Part shown: positions 1-10,705 of the stretch, piece after piece
How the letters are laid out: each line of letters starts with the position of its first letter
Numbering within the stretch: the first letter of the stretch is position 1
Assembly: GCF_018323885.1 (NCBI RefSeq)
Contig: NZ_AP024585.1
Span: 4,030,001-4,094,000 of the forward strand
Length of the DNA stretch: 64,000 nucleotides
Reading direction: 5' to 3'
Source: Citrobacter amalonaticus
Lineage (GTDB): Bacteria; Pseudomonadota; Gammaproteobacteria; Enterobacterales; Enterobacteriaceae
Made by a program: the position numbers and the translations under genes
The notes under the pieces: generated by a model
The model's input: only the letters and a program-made list of their open reading frames with translations
Databases searched by the model: none
Told to the model about the DNA's origin: nothing

Positions 1-171
1 ATTGGAATAAATATAGCGACGGCATTTCATTAATGCCCACGGCAGGTAAATTCCTAATGTCACCAGTACCAGCAACGAATTGACCAGACAAATAAGAAAA
101 TAACTTCCGCCATCGCCACGAAATTCAAAAGCGTGTGATGGTGCCTCTTCTTTTATAAGATATTCCTGCAT
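1..171 (-). CDS. yjgN: YjgN, DUF898 inner-membrane protein (3' part outside window)
   Basis: Only the first 57 codons are present; the gene runs off the left edge. The ATG at 171-169 follows an AGGGA ribosome site. The visible protein has a short polar start, then a hydrophobic stretch (about residues 24-44) ending in GIYLPWALMKCRRY, which matches the start of E. coli YjgN as I know it. The family is a polytopic inner-membrane protein of unknown function. It diverges from yjgM, leaving a 190-bp AT-rich control region between them. The identification rests on this N-terminal motif alone. Confidence 0.8.
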   Translation of the reverse strand, partial: MQEYLIKEEAPSHAFEFRGDGGSYFLICLVNSLLVLVTLGIYLPWALMKCRRYIYSN

Positions 172-361
172 AATAAATCCCTGTCGTTAATCATCCTTAA
201 AAATACACATTATTAGCAGGCAATAGAAATACCAGCCAATAGAGATATTACCTTATTATCTGCATAAATAACATCCACCCGCTATGTTATAAGGTGCTTG
301 CATCACCTGGCCGGGGATGCTATTAGTTCAAATTATTAGTATTGTTTAACCGGGTAGTAAA

Positions 362-859
362 ATGAATGTTTTTGACGCGCTCACGTTACGTCGCCTGACG
401 GCCGGGGATAACCAGGTCATCGCTGCCGTTATCCGTCAGGTTTCCGCCGAATATGGCCTTACCGCTGATAAAGGCTATACCGTTGCCGATCCAAATCTTG
501 ATGAGCTGTATCAGCTCTACTCGCAACCAGGACATGCATATTGGGTGGTGGAGCGTAATGGCGAAGTGGTGGGGGGCGGCGGAATTGCGCCGTTAACCTG
601 TAGCGAACCCGATATTTGCGAACTGCAAAAAATGTACTTTTTGCCCGTGGCGCGCGGACAAGGCATGGCGAAAAAGCTGGCGCTGATGGCGATGGATCAC
701 GCCCGCGCGCTGGGATTTAAACATTGCTATCTGGAAACGACCGCCTTTTTACGCGAGGCGATTGGTCTATACGAACATTTAGGGTTTGAGCATATCAGCG
801 AACCGCTGGGCTGCACCGGGCACGTCGATTGCGAAGTGCGGATGCTCAAACCCCTGTAA
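362..859 (+). CDS. yjgM: GNAT-family N-acetyltransferase YjgM
   Basis: This 165-residue protein is a single GNAT fold. The acetyl-CoA loop lies around residues 94-105 ([12 protein letters not shown], the R/Q-x-x-G-x-G/A type), preceded by the beta-4 segment ICELQKMYF and followed by the YEHLGFEH motif typical of the C-terminal half. Length and sequence agree closely with E. coli YjgM. The substrate is not established from the sequence. The ATG at 362 is preceded only by a weak GGTAG. It is transcribed away from yjgN and converges on the gene at 866-1696, with just six bases between the two stop codons. Confidence 0.88.
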   Translation: MNVFDALTLRRLTAGDNQVIAAVIRQVSAEYGLTADKGYTVADPNLDELYQLYSQPGHAYWVVERNGEVVGGGGIAPLTCSEPDICELQKMYFLPVARGQGMAKKLALMAMDHARALGFKHCYLETTAFLREAIGLYEHLGFEHISEPLGCTGHVDCEVRMLKPL

Positions 860-865
860 TACCGG

Positions 866-1696
866 CTATTGCATCTCAGGCGATACCGAAAGTCGAATCA
901 CGCCAGCGGCCTGCGCGGCTGGCAATTTCAGCACTTCCGTCCACATATCCTGCACCAGATTGCAGACGACCTTTTCTTTCCCGATCCCCTTCTCCGGCTC
1001 AGCCATAAGCTGAACATCCTGCCCGTAGCGCTGCACCAGTACTGGTACGACGCTTTGCAGATCCTGCATGGCCTGCTGCTTCTCGGTGTCGGTTACCGTG
1101 TGTTTATTAGGACCGTATGCCGCTCGCATCATCGCCGCATCGCCTTCCATACGCCGTTTCAGAATATCCGGTGAGATCAGACGCGTCGGGTTAATGCCGC
1201 CTTTGACCTGCGGGAAGAGAAAGCGGAAACACTCATCGTCGCCTTTTTTCTGCACCGCCGCAGTCTGTTCGAGATTGATCTTCATATAGTCAATGACATT
1301 ACTGTCCGGCGCCTGCTGTAAACGCGACATCTGAATTTGCAGCACCTGCGGTTGAATGGTATCGATTATTTGTTGTTCGGTTTTGCCTTCATTTTTCAGC
1401 TGCAGCGCCTGGGTGCGAAGATGGACCCAAAATGCCGGCTCCTGTTCCTTCAGTACCTGAAACGTCGGCATTTGCAGTAGCGCGGCATCAAACTGCTGCT
1501 CTTCCGTCTGACCGGACGCCGCTTTTTCTCGCGGGATCAGGTAGTGCACGTCAAACAGGTTCCACGCGACGATCGCCACAATCATCAGCACCGCGCCAGA
1601 AGCCTTCCCTACCCAGCCTTTTTTACGCATGAGCCCTATCACCGCGGCGATGACCGCGCCGACGTAGCCTGCGAGAAGTACATGTGTCCAGTTCAT
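866..1696 (-). CDS. Unrecognised membrane-anchored protein, 276 aa
   Basis: I do not recognise a named family. From the proposed ATG at 1696 (MNWTHVLLAG) the protein has two hydrophobic segments near residues 4-22 and 33-50, separated by a short basic loop (MRKKGW). A soluble, helix-rich, charged domain of about 220 residues follows, presumably periplasmic or cytoplasmic depending on topology. The reading frame stays open 14 codons further upstream to 1738, but that start has a poor ribosome site, while AAGGAA lies 12 bases before the chosen ATG. It sits in the same direction as miaE, 87 bases downstream of it, so it may share its transcript. Two cysteines occur in the soluble part. No catalytic motif is visible. 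Confidence 0.6.
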   Translation of the reverse strand: MNWTHVLLAGYVGAVIAAVIGLMRKKGWVGKASGAVLMIVAIVAWNLFDVHYLIPREKAASGQTEEQQFDAALLQMPTFQVLKEQEPAFWVHLRTQALQLKNEGKTEQQIIDTIQPQVLQIQMSRLQQAPDSNVIDYMKINLEQTAAVQKKGDDECFRFLFPQVKGGINPTRLISPDILKRRMEGDAAMMRAAYGPNKHTVTDTEKQQAMQDLQSVVPVLVQRYGQDVQLMAEPEKGIGKEKVVCNLVQDMWTEVLKLPAAQAAGVIRLSVSPEMQ

Positions 1697-1783
1697 CGGT
1701 ATTGGTATTCCTTGCCCTGAAAAAGAGACATTTTTCACTGCCCACGTCGGGATGTCACCTTGCGGCGGGCAGAACTACCGAAA

Positions 1784-2548
1784 TTAAGAGGCGACGGGGA
1801 CACCGCTGTGAAAGCGAAACTCGTTGTCCGGCGAGACGATCAGCGCCGCTTCCACGTCGCCAAAATAGCGGACGCGGGGAGAAATATCTTCCTGCGAAAC
1901 CTGTTGCGCCAGCGCCAGATAGTCCTGATAGTGGCGCGCTTCGGATCGCAGCAGCGACAGATAGAACTTTTGCAGATCGTCATCGAGAAACGGAGCCAGC
2001 GCGGCGAAGCGTTCACAGGAGCGCGCTTCGATGTAAGCACCGCAAATCAGCTTATCAATCAGCGTCAGCGGCTCGTGCGTGCGCACCGCTTTCAGCATCC
2101 CTTTCGCGTAGCGACTGGCGGTGATCTTCACGTAAGGAATGTTGCGGGCCTGCATCGCTTCGCGCACCTGCCAGAAATGGTGCAATTCTTCCTTTATCAA
2201 CAACACCATGCTGTCGATAAGCTGGCGGCCCCACGGATCGTCCGTTTCCGGCATTACGCTTTTACCAATCTGTTTATGGAGCGCAACAAAGTCCGGTTCC
2301 GGCCCTTCCCGGAAGGCAAAGGCTTCATACGGCTGTAACCAGGCGAGCAGCGCATCCGCACCCGGTTTATCCGCTACATACTTACGCACCAATAGCATCG
2401 CCGTTTGCGCCGCCTTGAGTTCGCATATCAGATGATCGGTGAGCAGCAGAGGGAGGTTTTGCGGATCGCGCGCCTGGTCAATCCATGCCTGCGGGGTCGG
2501 ACAGTGCAGAAAGTTAAGCACCGGAGAAAGTATTTGCGGGTAGTTCAT
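1784..2548 (-). CDS. miaE: tRNA-(ms2io6A)-hydroxylase MiaE
   Basis: MiaE is a non-haem diiron monooxygenase. It hydroxylates the isopentenyl side chain of 2-methylthio-N6-isopentenyladenosine at tRNA position 37, using O2. The 254-residue protein carries the carboxylate-bridged diiron ligands in ferritin-like helices: an E-E-L-H-H stretch (KEELHHFWQV, about residues 118-127) and a second SEARHYQDYL (about 205-214), with further glutamates in LICELKAAQ and AYIEARSCE. Length and sequence match Salmonella MiaE closely. The gene is absent from E. coli K-12, so its presence is a marker for Salmonella/Citrobacter-type genomes. It lies downstream of rraB, with about 60 bases between them. Confidence 0.95.
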   Translation of the reverse strand: MNYPQILSPVLNFLHCPTPQAWIDQARDPQNLPLLLTDHLICELKAAQTAMLLVRKYVADKPGADALLAWLQPYEAFAFREGPEPDFVALHKQIGKSVMPETDDPWGRQLIDSMVLLIKEELHHFWQVREAMQARNIPYVKITASRYAKGMLKAVRTHEPLTLIDKLICGAYIEARSCERFAALAPFLDDDLQKFYLSLLRSEARHYQDYLALAQQVSQEDISPRVRYFGDVEAALIVSPDNEFRFHSGVPVAS

Positions 2549-2609
2549 GAGTAACCTGTTGGAAGAGTACGACAGCAGGCGCTGCCGTACTTTTTAACGC
2601 CTGGTAATC

Positions 2610-3035
2610 TTAGTGACGCACGCCGTCGTCATCTTCGTCGACGTAGTCTTCGTCGTCGCCCTCTTCACCGTCTTCACCGTTCGGATCTTCAAAGTAGGTG
2701 CCCCAGCCATCGTATTCGACGTCATATTTCTCGGCCAGGTTCATCAACTGTTCAACCTGCGCGTCGATAAGGTCAGCTTTCAGCGCACATTCACTGAGGA
2801 TATCGCAGCAAATCACAGTGTCGCCTTCTTCGACTTCCAGCTCTTCTGGCTCAGTGACTTCGTAGCCGAGTTTAAACGCTTCTACCGCCGCTTTTTCCAG
2901 GGTTTCGAAATCGTCTGCGGAAAGGTGGTGTTCGATGGTGTACAGTGCGTCCGGGTCGCTACCATCATCCAGTAATTCTTCAATAATCAGGCGCGTCTCT
3001 TCACGCTGCTCTTCCAGTAGTTCCGGGTTTGCCAT
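2610..3035 (-). CDS. rraB: Ribonuclease E inhibitor RraB
   Basis: RraB binds RNase E and alters degradosome composition, changing mRNA decay. The 141-residue acidic protein starts at the ATG at 3035 ([10 protein letters not shown]), which is preceded by GAGGAACG. The frame runs 14 codons further up but without a ribosome site or conservation. The C-terminal tail is almost entirely Asp/Glu (about residues 118-138), as in E. coli RraB, and is slightly longer here. It is transcribed away from argI, leaving 163 bases of shared control region. Identification is by near identity over the whole length with the known protein. Confidence 0.95.
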   Translation of the reverse strand: MANPELLEEQREETRLIIEELLDDGSDPDALYTIEHHLSADDFETLEKAAVEAFKLGYEVTEPEELEVEEGDTVICCDILSECALKADLIDAQVEQLMNLAEKYDVEYDGWGTYFEDPNGEDGEEGDDEDYVDEDDDGVRH

Positions 3036-3131
3036 GGCTCGTTCCTCATAATGTCCTGCCGATACTCTTATTGTCACATACCGCCGTCATTGCCTCCACC
3101 TTTCCAGAAAAGATTTGTGAAACGGGGTTGC

Positions 3132-3170
3132 AAATGCATAACCATCCATATAAATTGAATTTTAATTCAA
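3132..3170 (+). promoter_or_regulatory. Two tandem ARG boxes (ArgR operator) of argI
   Basis: Positions 3153-3170 form an almost perfect ARG box (AATTGAATTTTAATTCAA). A weaker 18-bp box lies at 3132-3149, three bases upstream, which is the standard two-box spacing bound by one ArgR hexamer. They overlap a likely promoter (TTGCAA at 3128, TATAAA at 3149), so arginine-loaded ArgR should block RNA polymerase. The arrangement matches that known at E. coli argI. Confidence 0.88.
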
Positions 3171-3198
3171 TAGATGGCATTCGCCATAGGAGGGAACT

Positions 3199-4203
3199 AT
3201 GTCAGGTTTTTATCAGAAGCATTTTTTAAAGTTACTCGATTTCACCCCTGCTGAACTCACCGCACTCGTCCAACTTGCCGCAAAACTGAAAGCTGATAAG
3301 AAAAATGGCAAAGAAGAACAAAAGCTTACTGGCAAAAACATCGCGCTCATCTTCGAAAAAGACTCGACCCGTACACGATGCTCTTTCGAAGTTGCCGCTT
3401 ACGACCAGGGGGCTCGCGTCACTTATCTCGGTTCCAGCGGCAGCCAGATTGGGCATAAAGAGTCAATTAAAGACACCGCTCGCGTGCTGGGCCGGATGTA
3501 TGACGGCATTCAGTATCGCGGTTACGGTCAGGAAGTAGTCGAAACGCTGGCCGAATATGCCGGTGTACCGGTATGGAATGGGTTGACCAACGAGTTCCAT
3601 CCTACGCAATTACTGGCTGACCTGCTGACAATGCAGGAACATCTACCAGGTAAGGCGTTTAACGAGATGACGCTGGTTTACGCGGGCGATGCGCGCAATA
3701 ACATGGGTAACTCAATGCTGGAAGCCGCCGCGCTCACCGGGCTGGACCTGCGTCTGGTGGCCCCCAAAAGCTGCTGGCCGGAAGCGTCGCTGGTCGCAGA
3801 ATGCAGCGCAATGGCGAAGAAAAATGGCGGTAACATTACGCTCACCGAAGATATCGCGGCTGGCGTGAAAGGGGCGGACTTTATCTACACCGATGTCTGG
3901 GTGTCGATGGGCGAACCGAAAGAGATGTGGGCGGAACGTATCGCCATGCTGCGCGACTATCAGGTCAACAGCCAGATGATGGCGCTTTCCGGGAATCCGC
4001 AGGTGAAGTTTCTGCACTGCCTGCCCGCATTTCATGACGATCAGACCTCGCTCGGTAAAAAAATGGCGGAGGAATTTGGTCTGCACGGCGGAATGGAAGT
4101 CACCGATGAGGTGTTTGAATCCCCGGCCAGTATTGTGTTTGACCAGGCTGAAAACCGGATGCACACCATTAAAGCAGTGATGGTGGCGACGCTGGCGCAG
4201 TAA
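3199..4203 (+). CDS. argI: Ornithine carbamoyltransferase, anabolic (ArgI)
   Basis: It makes citrulline from ornithine and carbamoyl phosphate, the sixth step of arginine biosynthesis, as a cytoplasmic trimer. The 334-residue protein has the carbamoyl-phosphate motif STRTRCSFE (about residues 56-64), the second-site loop FHPTQ (about 133-137) and the ornithine motif HCLPAFHD (about 273-280). The ATG at 3199 follows AGGAGGGAACT. Tandem ARG boxes upstream mark it as the arginine-repressed biosynthetic enzyme. That distinguishes it from the very similar OTC at 11749-12765 inside the deiminase operon. It stands alone as a single transcription unit ending at a hairpin at 4221-4243. Confidence 0.97.
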   Translation: MSGFYQKHFLKLLDFTPAELTALVQLAAKLKADKKNGKEEQKLTGKNIALIFEKDSTRTRCSFEVAAYDQGARVTYLGSSGSQIGHKESIKDTARVLGRMYDGIQYRGYGQEVVETLAEYAGVPVWNGLTNEFHPTQLLADLLTMQEHLPGKAFNEMTLVYAGDARNNMGNSMLEAAALTGLDLRLVAPKSCWPEASLVAECSAMAKKNGGNITLTEDIAAGVKGADFIYTDVWVSMGEPKEMWAERIAMLRDYQVNSQMMALSGNPQVKFLHCLPAFHDDQTSLGKKMAEEFGLHGGMEVTDEVFESPASIVFDQAENRMHTIKAVMVATLAQ

Positions 4204-4209
4204 TATTGT

Positions 4210-4243
4210 TCGCAAAGAAAAACCCCACATAACACTGTGGGGT
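4210..4243 (-). terminator. Bidirectional terminator between argI and torZ
   Basis: A 9-bp perfect stem (AACCCCACA / TGTGGGGTT at 4221-4243) lies between the convergent argI and torZ. Read on the minus strand it is followed by a TTTTTCTTT tract, making it a good rho-independent terminator for torYZ. In the argI direction the T-tract is short. Confidence 0.8.
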
Positions 4244-4298
4244 TCATCACCAGTCTGAGGCGAAAATCACCATTTTCGCCCAGTATTACAACCGTGAA

Positions 4299-6746
4299 TT
4301 ATGCGCCCATTGGCGGCGTAAACGCGGTAAGTTCCAGCTCCGGTCCGGTGTATTTCTCCGCCATCACCAGCGCAGTGTTGCCCGCGCAGCCATTCGCCAG
4401 ACGCGAGGTCGGGATGTCTTTGGTAAGCACGTTAGCTCCACCGTTTTTACAGATCCCGGTACCTGCGTAATCCAGATCCGGCCATGCGCCTTCATGGATA
4501 CATACCACACCTTGCTTGATGCCATCAGTAACCTTCGCGCCGGTTAACACCTGTCCACGCGTGTTCCAGACACGCACCAAATCGCCGTCGGCAATGCCAC
4601 GTTTTTTCGCATCTTCTGGATGGATGTATAACGGCTCGCGGTTGGCCACCGCATACTGTTTGCGCAGCGACGCATAGTTAAGCTGACTGTGTAAACGGTG
4701 CGCCGGGTGCGCGGTCAACAGCTGCAGTTCACCCTCTTTAGCGTTGCCAGCCCATTCGTCTGGTTCCAGCCAGGTCGGATGCGCCGGGCAATCCTTATAG
4801 TTGAAACCTTCGATGGTTTTCGAGTAAATCTCGATTTTACCGCTCGGCGTACCCAGTGGGTTCATCACCGGGTCCTTGCGGAAATCGGCATAGCGCACGA
4901 AAACTTCTTCTTTCGGGTTCTTACGCATTTCGATCAGCTTGTTCGCTTCCCAGAAGGCGGTGAACTGCGGCATATTGACGCGCTGCTGGCGCGCGCCTTT
5001 CTGCGCCACGTCGTAGAACTCGCGCAGCCAGTCCATTTCGCTCTTGCCTTCGGTATAAACAGCTTTACCGCCTGGTTTCAGCAGCTCAGCCATATCCGCG
5101 AACACGTCAAAATCATTGCGGGCTTCGAACTGTGGGGGGATGGCTTGTTTCATCGGCACCAGATGCTGGTTGCTGTAGTCGCCGGTCATGGTCAGATCGT
5201 TACGTTCAAACGATGTGGTGATCGGCAGAACAATATCCGCGTGCTTGGCGGCAGCCGTCCAGTAGCACTCGGAGATCACCACCAGTTCCGGTTTTTGCCA
5301 GGCTTTTACCAGGCGGTTGGTATCCTGATGATGAGTGAAGTTGCCACCGCCGGCCCACCAGATCATGCGCAGATCGGGGAAGGTTTGTTCCTTACCGTTA
5401 TGTTGATATTTGCCGCCGGGGTTTTCCAGGGCTTCAACGATACGCGCAACCGGGAACGCTTCCACCGCATCGGAGGTTGCCCAGTCGTTGCCAGCAGACG
5501 AGCCGCCTGCGATTGTCGCTGAAATGGCCGACAGCACTCCGCCACTGCGAGTTGGGTTGCCGCCGTTAGAGTAATGGTAAGAGAAACCAAAACCGCCGCC
5601 CTCGGTACCAATCTGGCCGAGCATCGCCGCCAGGGTAACCAGCATCCAGTGGCGCTGTTCACCATACTGCTGACGCTGAATGCCCCAACCCGCCATCAGC
5701 ATGGTTTTATTCTTGGCAAAGATTTCCGCCAGAATTTCCATTTGCTTCGCCGGAACGCCGCAAATCTTCTCGGCCCAGGCCGGATTTTTCGGCGTGTTGT
5801 CGTTTTTACCCGTCAGATACGCTTCGAATTCGCCATAGCCAGTGGTGTATTTATCGAGGAAGGCTTTGTCATGCAGTCCTTTTTCTACCAGCGCGGACGC
5901 AATACCTAACATCAGCGCCACGTCGGTACCCATATTCGGCGCAATCCACTGTGCTTTATCACCGAAGAAATCGATAGTTTCTGAGCGTTGCGGATCGATG
6001 GCGATAACAGTTTTGCCGGACGCTTTCAGTTTATTGAAGTACTCGAGGCCTTGCTCATCCGTACTGGTCCAGGCAATTTTCAGGGTGTTCAGTGGGTTAA
6101 GACCCCACAGGACCACCACCTGACTATGTTCGAGGATCAGCGGCCATGCCGTTTGCTGTTCGTAAACTTCTACCGAGCCGACGACGTGCGGCATGATCAC
6201 CTGCGCCGCGCCAGTGGAGTAGTCGCCGGTATGCCCGGTATAGCCGCCCGCCATGCTCATGTAACGCTGCAGCAGCGTCTGCGCTTTATGCAGCACACCA
6301 CTGGAGCGCCAGCCATAAGATCCCGCAAAAATGGAAGATGGGCCATGCTCGGCACGGATACGGGCGTGCTGCTCGTGGATGAGCTTCAGAGCGTCTTCCC
6401 ATGACACTTTGACGAATTCGTCTTTACCACGATTGCCATCCGGTTTGCCCGGCGCATTGAGGAAGCCTTTACGCACCATCGGAGATTGAATACGGCACGG
6501 GGTATGCGCCTGATCGGGTGCGGTAGTTTGCAGATCGTTGGGAATCGTTTTCGCCAGCGCACCGCGCGACGACACAATTTTGCCGTCTTTAACGTCGATG
6601 TACATCGCCCCCCAACGTCCTGCGGTCAGGATGGCATTACCCGGCGCGTCTGCGGCCCACGCTGGCATCGGGATTGCCGAGGTAATCATCATCGCGCCAG
6701 CGGAACCGCCAGCATACTTAATAAAGTTACGTCGTGTAAGGTTCAT
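4299..6746 (-). CDS. torZ: Trimethylamine-N-oxide/biotin-sulfoxide reductase TorZ
   Basis: TorZ is a periplasmic molybdopterin-guanine-dinucleotide enzyme that reduces N- and S-oxides as terminal respiratory electron acceptors. The 815-residue protein begins with a twin-arginine signal peptide (TRRNFIK at residues 4-10, likely cleavage after AWA near residue 31). The Mo-ligand serine lies in GDYSTGAAQ, and the cofactor-binding segments [13 protein letters not shown] and [12 protein letters not shown] are typical of the DMSO-reductase family. There is no N-terminal Fe-S cysteine cluster, as expected for the TorA/TorZ/BisC branch. It follows torY by 27 bases, forming a torYZ operon. The sequence is close to E. 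coli TorZ, whose genes lie elsewhere in that genome. Confidence 0.93.
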   Translation of the reverse strand: MNLTRRNFIKYAGGSAGAMMITSAIPMPAWAADAPGNAILTAGRWGAMYIDVKDGKIVSSRGALAKTIPNDLQTTAPDQAHTPCRIQSPMVRKGFLNAPGKPDGNRGKDEFVKVSWEDALKLIHEQHARIRAEHGPSSIFAGSYGWRSSGVLHKAQTLLQRYMSMAGGYTGHTGDYSTGAAQVIMPHVVGSVEVYEQQTAWPLILEHSQVVVLWGLNPLNTLKIAWTSTDEQGLEYFNKLKASGKTVIAIDPQRSETIDFFGDKAQWIAPNMGTDVALMLGIASALVEKGLHDKAFLDKYTTGYGEFEAYLTGKNDNTPKNPAWAEKICGVPAKQMEILAEIFAKNKTMLMAGWGIQRQQYGEQRHWMLVTLAAMLGQIGTEGGGFGFSYHYSNGGNPTRSGGVLSAISATIAGGSSAGNDWATSDAVEAFPVARIVEALENPGGKYQHNGKEQTFPDLRMIWWAGGGNFTHHQDTNRLVKAWQKPELVVISECYWTAAAKHADIVLPITTSFERNDLTMTGDYSNQHLVPMKQAIPPQFEARNDFDVFADMAELLKPGGKAVYTEGKSEMDWLREFYDVAQKGARQQRVNMPQFTAFWEANKLIEMRKNPKEEVFVRYADFRKDPVMNPLGTPSGKIEIYSKTIEGFNYKDCPAHPTWLEPDEWAGNAKEGELQLLTAHPAHRLHSQLNYASLRKQYAVANREPLYIHPEDAKKRGIADGDLVRVWNTRGQVLTGAKVTDGIKQGVVCIHEGAWPDLDYAGTGICKNGGANVLTKDIPTSRLANGCAGNTALVMAEKYTGPELELTAFTPPMGA

Positions 6747-6773
6747 AGGTTTTCCTTTAATCGTAATTGTTAG

Positions 6774-7874
6774 TTATTCCTTAGAGGTAAAATCTTTGGC
6801 GTGATACTGGAACCAGCGAGTCAGGATGTCTAAATCCTCGGCGCTAATATCCGTTCTCGCGCCCATCCCTTTTGCTACGGAAGGCCAGGCATTTAAGGTG
6901 TAATGTTCGGAGGAAATCGGCGCATGACATCCGGAACAATACGTTTTGTCGAGAGTTTTGGCGTAATCCCAGATCACGTCGGGTTTACTCAGTGCGGGTT
7001 CAGCCAGAGGTGCGCGTAGAGACACATTGCGCCATGCGTTTCCGTAGGGATCCTTTTCCCAGTCGCTGGAGATTTTGAGCGCTTTTTGACCTTCGTCGGT
7101 AAGTGTGGCAAGGACCAAACGCTGACCCGCCGCGAAGTAAATCACCTGTTCAGCGCCTTGCATTTGGCTACCGATAATCTCCACTTCCCGCGCATCGCCG
7201 GAATGTCCCACCACGTTCAGTTTGGTGGCCGGATAAACTGTGCCCAGGTTACCCAGTGCGGCAGGCGCGACGGGGTACACTTCTTTCGCATCAACCGGCG
7301 TCTGGCGTGCGTTTTCCATCAGCGCATCATGCGCTTTGGTGTCAATGGTGATTTCAGGCGGGAAGTGCGCGATACCTTTATGGCAATCAATACAGGTTTG
7401 TTTTTCTTTAATACCCAGCGCATGCATTTTCTGTGCATCGGCACTCTGCTTTTGAAGATCCATGGCGTCAAACTGATGGCACGAGCGGCAGGTCGCCGAA
7501 TCGTTAGCTTTCATCTGCTCCCAGACGGTCTCCGCCATCTCAAGGCGATGCGCCTCATATTTTTCCGGTGTATCAATTTTGCCGGTGACAAACTCATGCC
7601 AGATATCCTTACTGGCCCGAACTTTGGTGATCAGGTAATCCATACCCGATTGCGGAATGTGGCAATCACGGCACTCCGCACGGATACCTTTTTGGTTCAT
7701 AAAGTGCGCAGATCCCTGGTACTCTTCATAGGGTGCTTGCATTGTGTGGCAGGAGAGACAAAACGAGGTGTCTGACGTTTTATGCATCATCCACATAGAT
7801 GACAGCACGAGTGCTCCCCCCAGCAGAATGCCCACGAATACAAGACCCGCTATCCACTTCCATTTTTTATTCAT
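6774..7874 (-). CDS. torY: Pentahaem c-type cytochrome TorY
   Basis: TorY is a membrane-anchored cytochrome that passes electrons from menaquinol to the periplasmic reductase TorZ. The 366-residue protein has one N-terminal anchor (about residues 6-30) and a NapC/NirT-type tetrahaem domain with four CxxCH motifs (CLSCH at 39-43, then CRDCH, CRSCH and CIDCH). A C-terminal domain has a fifth site, CSGCH. Five haems and this length are diagnostic of the TorC/TorY family, and the pairing with torZ supports TorY. It is the first gene of the pair. A possible FNR half-consensus site lies about 80 bases upstream. Confidence 0.94.
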   Translation of the reverse strand: MNKKWKWIAGLVFVGILLGGALVLSSMWMMHKTSDTSFCLSCHTMQAPYEEYQGSAHFMNQKGIRAECRDCHIPQSGMDYLITKVRASKDIWHEFVTGKIDTPEKYEAHRLEMAETVWEQMKANDSATCRSCHQFDAMDLQKQSADAQKMHALGIKEKQTCIDCHKGIAHFPPEITIDTKAHDALMENARQTPVDAKEVYPVAPAALGNLGTVYPATKLNVVGHSGDAREVEIIGSQMQGAEQVIYFAAGQRLVLATLTDEGQKALKISSDWEKDPYGNAWRNVSLRAPLAEPALSKPDVIWDYAKTLDKTYCSGCHAPISSEHYTLNAWPSVAKGMGARTDISAEDLDILTRWFQYHAKDFTSKE

Positions 7875-7952
7875 ACCTTGCCCTGAAATTAATTCAAAAG
7901 TTAATATTTAATTTTGTGTAATGTATTTTGCTGGATGATTTTTCAACAAGAA

Positions 7953-7966
7953 TTGATGTAACACAA
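7953..7966 (-). promoter_or_regulatory. Possible FNR site upstream of torYZ
   Basis: The sequence TTGATGTAACACAA matches the FNR palindrome TTGAT-N4-ATCAA at 8 of 10 positions and lies 79-92 bases before the torY start. Anaerobic control of an N-oxide reductase would make sense, but the match is imperfect. The surrounding 7875-8285 is AT-rich and I see no gene or better site in it. Confidence 0.3.
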
Positions 7967-8285
7967 AAGTGTTATTAACCAGAAAGAGTTAAACGTGCTT
8001 TTGATCGAGTTTTTGAAAGTTAACAGGAAAGGTTACAGCTAACGGTATGTTGTGACTGAAGTTATGGCGATAGCGATATGAAATTAAATATATAACGACT
8101 AACTAAAATCAAGCCACCGTTATATATTTAAATATATAAGTAAATAATGTGATCGCGGTGCACTATTAATGCCTGAAATAAACCGTTTTTACCGTTCGGT
8201 TAACATCTGAATGAAGATAAATGCAGTTTATTATTTTTACCGCATGCGCAGACGCAAGGATCGTTACGGACGAATGCAGGATAAA

Positions 8286-8323
8286 TCATAAAAAGGACAG
8301 CCGCTCCGATTCACGGAGCGGCT
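8286..8323 (-). terminator. Rho-independent terminator of yjgK
   Basis: A perfect 10-bp GC-rich stem with a 5-base loop (AGCCGCTCCG / CGGAGCGGCT at 8299-8323) is followed on the minus strand by GTCCTTTTTATG. It lies just after the yjgK stop codon. Confidence 0.88.
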
Positions 8324-8344
8324 GAGCAATGCCTGCCTTTCTGT

Positions 8345-8824
<480 letters not shown>

Positions 8825-8978
8825 TCAATTTTAGTTGTTATACGGAAAAAAACCCGAGCGTGCCATCGCTATCATGCAAAGTTTTGCGTCAGCGCATGTT
8901 TATCGCTGAAGTTGTTGACTGTCTGTTAACGCTAAACAGCGATCTATGCATCTTTAATGCATAAAATGTAAACACACC

Positions 8979-9013
8979 CAATAGACAATGCTATCAAGCT
9001 ATTGTTATATAAT
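8979..9013 (+). promoter_or_regulatory. Inverted repeat next to a TATAAT box, arcA upstream region
   Basis: CAATAG and CTATTG (8979-8984 and 8999-9004) form a spaced inverted repeat directly before TATAAT at 9008-9013. It is a candidate promoter plus operator in the long yjgK-arcA gap. No known consensus was matched, and the distance to arcA (about 460 bases) is large. Confidence 0.3.
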
Positions 9014-9169
9014 GGTTTACAAGAAAAACCATTAGTCGATCACAATTCATTTCCACTGCTTAATCAATGACAATCGCCATATTTATTGCTCAATTTACTT
9101 TATAGCGAAAATAATATAATTCACAATACGCATATCTATGCAGTAAATTATTATTAGTCTATAAAAATC

Positions 9170-9190
9170 ATGATGTTACATTGACATCAT
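9170..9190. promoter_or_regulatory. Inverted repeat (7-bp arms, 7-bp spacer) upstream of arcA
   Basis: ATGATGT and ACATCAT flank a 7-base spacer as a perfect inverted repeat about 290 bases before arcA. It looks like a dimeric-regulator operator. The bound protein is unknown; ArgR-like or anaerobic regulators are possible, but the sequence fits neither the ARG box nor the FNR consensus. Confidence 0.35.
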
Positions 9191-9334
9191 TCTTTGCTTT
9201 AGCCAACAAACAATTAACACAAAAGAATAATCTGACGTATAAATGCGTAGTAATTCAGGTAAAGACTTTTTATTTTTGTTATTTCTCAGACCTCCGTCAT
9301 ATATTAATTAAGAAAAAACAAATAACCGAATGGA

Positions 9335-9350
9335 TGTGAAATTCATCACA
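9335..9350. promoter_or_regulatory. CRP site upstream of the arc operon
   Basis: TGTGAAATTCATCACA is a full match to the CRP core TGTGA-N6-TCACA, 125 bases upstream of the arcA start. It suggests that the arginine deiminase operon is subject to carbon catabolite control. The rest of 8798-9474 is AT-rich with no gene that I can see. Confidence 0.75.
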
Positions 9351-9474
9351 TTCCTGACTTCTAAATAATTCAATGATGCCTCTCTAAAAATATCGGAACA
9401 GTTATGACTGCGAGCATTTTCATTATTCGCAGCCACCCCCTTTTTATTCCTTAAATAGAGTGAAAGGTATCGTA

Positions 9475-10695
9475 ATGGAAAAACATTATGTCGGTTCTGA
9501 AATCGGCCAACTACGCAGTGTGATGTTGCATCGCCCTAATCTCAGCCTGAAACGCCTCACGCCGTCTAACTGCCAGGAGCTGCTGTTTGATGACGTACTG
9601 TCCGTCGAACGTGCAGGTGAAGAGCATGATATTTTCGCCAACACGTTACGCGAGCAGGGTATCGAAGTTCTGTTACTGACTGATTTACTGACACAAACTC
9701 TGGATATCGCGGATGCCAAAAGCTGGCTACTGGAAACGCAAATCTCGGATTACCGACTTGGCCCGACTTTCGCCACCGACATCCGCGCCTGGCTGGCCGA
9801 TATGCCGCACCGGGAACTGGCCCGTCATTTAAGCGGCGGACTCACCTACGGTGAAATTCCCGCCTCAATTAAAAATATGGTGGTGGATACCCACGATATT
9901 AATGACTTTATTATGAAGCCATTGCCAAACCATTTATTTACCCGCGATACCTCCTGCTGGATATATAACGGCGTATCCATTAACCCAATGGCCAAACCGG
10001 CTCGCCAGCGTGAAACGAATAATCTGCGGGCCATCTATCGCTGGCATCCGCAATTTGCTGACGGCGATTTTATTAAATATTTCGGCGACGAGAATATCAA
10101 TTACGACCATGCCACCTTAGAAGGCGGCGATGTGCTGGTCATCGGGCGCGGTGCGGTGCTAATCGGCATGTCTGAACGCACGACGCCGCAGGGAATTGAG
10201 TTCCTTGCCCAGTCGCTTTTTAACCATCGTCAGGCCGAACGGGTGATTGCCGTTGAGCTTCCCAAACACCGCTCCTGTATGCACCTCGACACCGTCATGA
10301 CCCACATCGATATCGACACCTTCTCCGTCTACCCGGAAGTGGTGCGCCAGGACGTGCAGTGCTGGACCTTAACGCCAGACGGGCGCGGTGGCCTGAAACG
10401 TACCGAAGAACGCACGTTGATTAACGCCATTGAGAAAGCGCTCGACATCGATCAGGTGCGTCTGATTACCACCGGCGGCGACGCCTTTGAAGCCGAGCGT
10501 GAGCAGTGGAACGACGCCAACAACGTCCTCACGCTGCGCCCCGGCGTCGTCGTGGGCTACGAGCGCAACATCTGGACCAACGAGAAATATGACAAAGCCG
10601 GCATCACCGTGCTGCCAATCCCTGGCGATGAACTGGGGCGCGGACGCGGCGGCGCACGCTGCATGAGTTGCCCACTGGAACGCGATGGCATTTAA
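9475..10695 (+). CDS. arcA: Arginine deiminase ArcA
   Basis: It hydrolyses L-arginine to citrulline and ammonia, the first step of the arginine deiminase (ADI) pathway, in the cytoplasm. The 406-residue protein contains the guanidino-modifying enzyme motifs FTRDTS (about residues 160-165), EGGDVL, the catalytic histidine region [10 protein letters not shown], and the catalytic cysteine near the C-terminus in GARCMSCPL (Cys396). The start is taken at 9475 (MEKHYVGSE), since AAAGG precedes it; the frame opens five codons earlier. It is the first gene of arcA-arcC-arcB-racemase-arcD, separated from arcC by only ten bases. The gene symbol follows ADI nomenclature and is unrelated to the ArcA response regulator. 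Confidence 0.95.
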   Translation: MEKHYVGSEIGQLRSVMLHRPNLSLKRLTPSNCQELLFDDVLSVERAGEEHDIFANTLREQGIEVLLLTDLLTQTLDIADAKSWLLETQISDYRLGPTFATDIRAWLADMPHRELARHLSGGLTYGEIPASIKNMVVDTHDINDFIMKPLPNHLFTRDTSCWIYNGVSINPMAKPARQRETNNLRAIYRWHPQFADGDFIKYFGDENINYDHATLEGGDVLVIGRGAVLIGMSERTTPQGIEFLAQSLFNHRQAERVIAVELPKHRSCMHLDTVMTHIDIDTFSVYPEVVRQDVQCWTLTPDGRGGLKRTEERTLINAIEKALDIDQVRLITTGGDAFEAEREQWNDANNVLTLRPGVVVGYERNIWTNEKYDKAGITVLPIPGDELGRGRGGARCMSCPLERDGI

Positions 10696-10705
10696 GGAAC
10701 CCACC

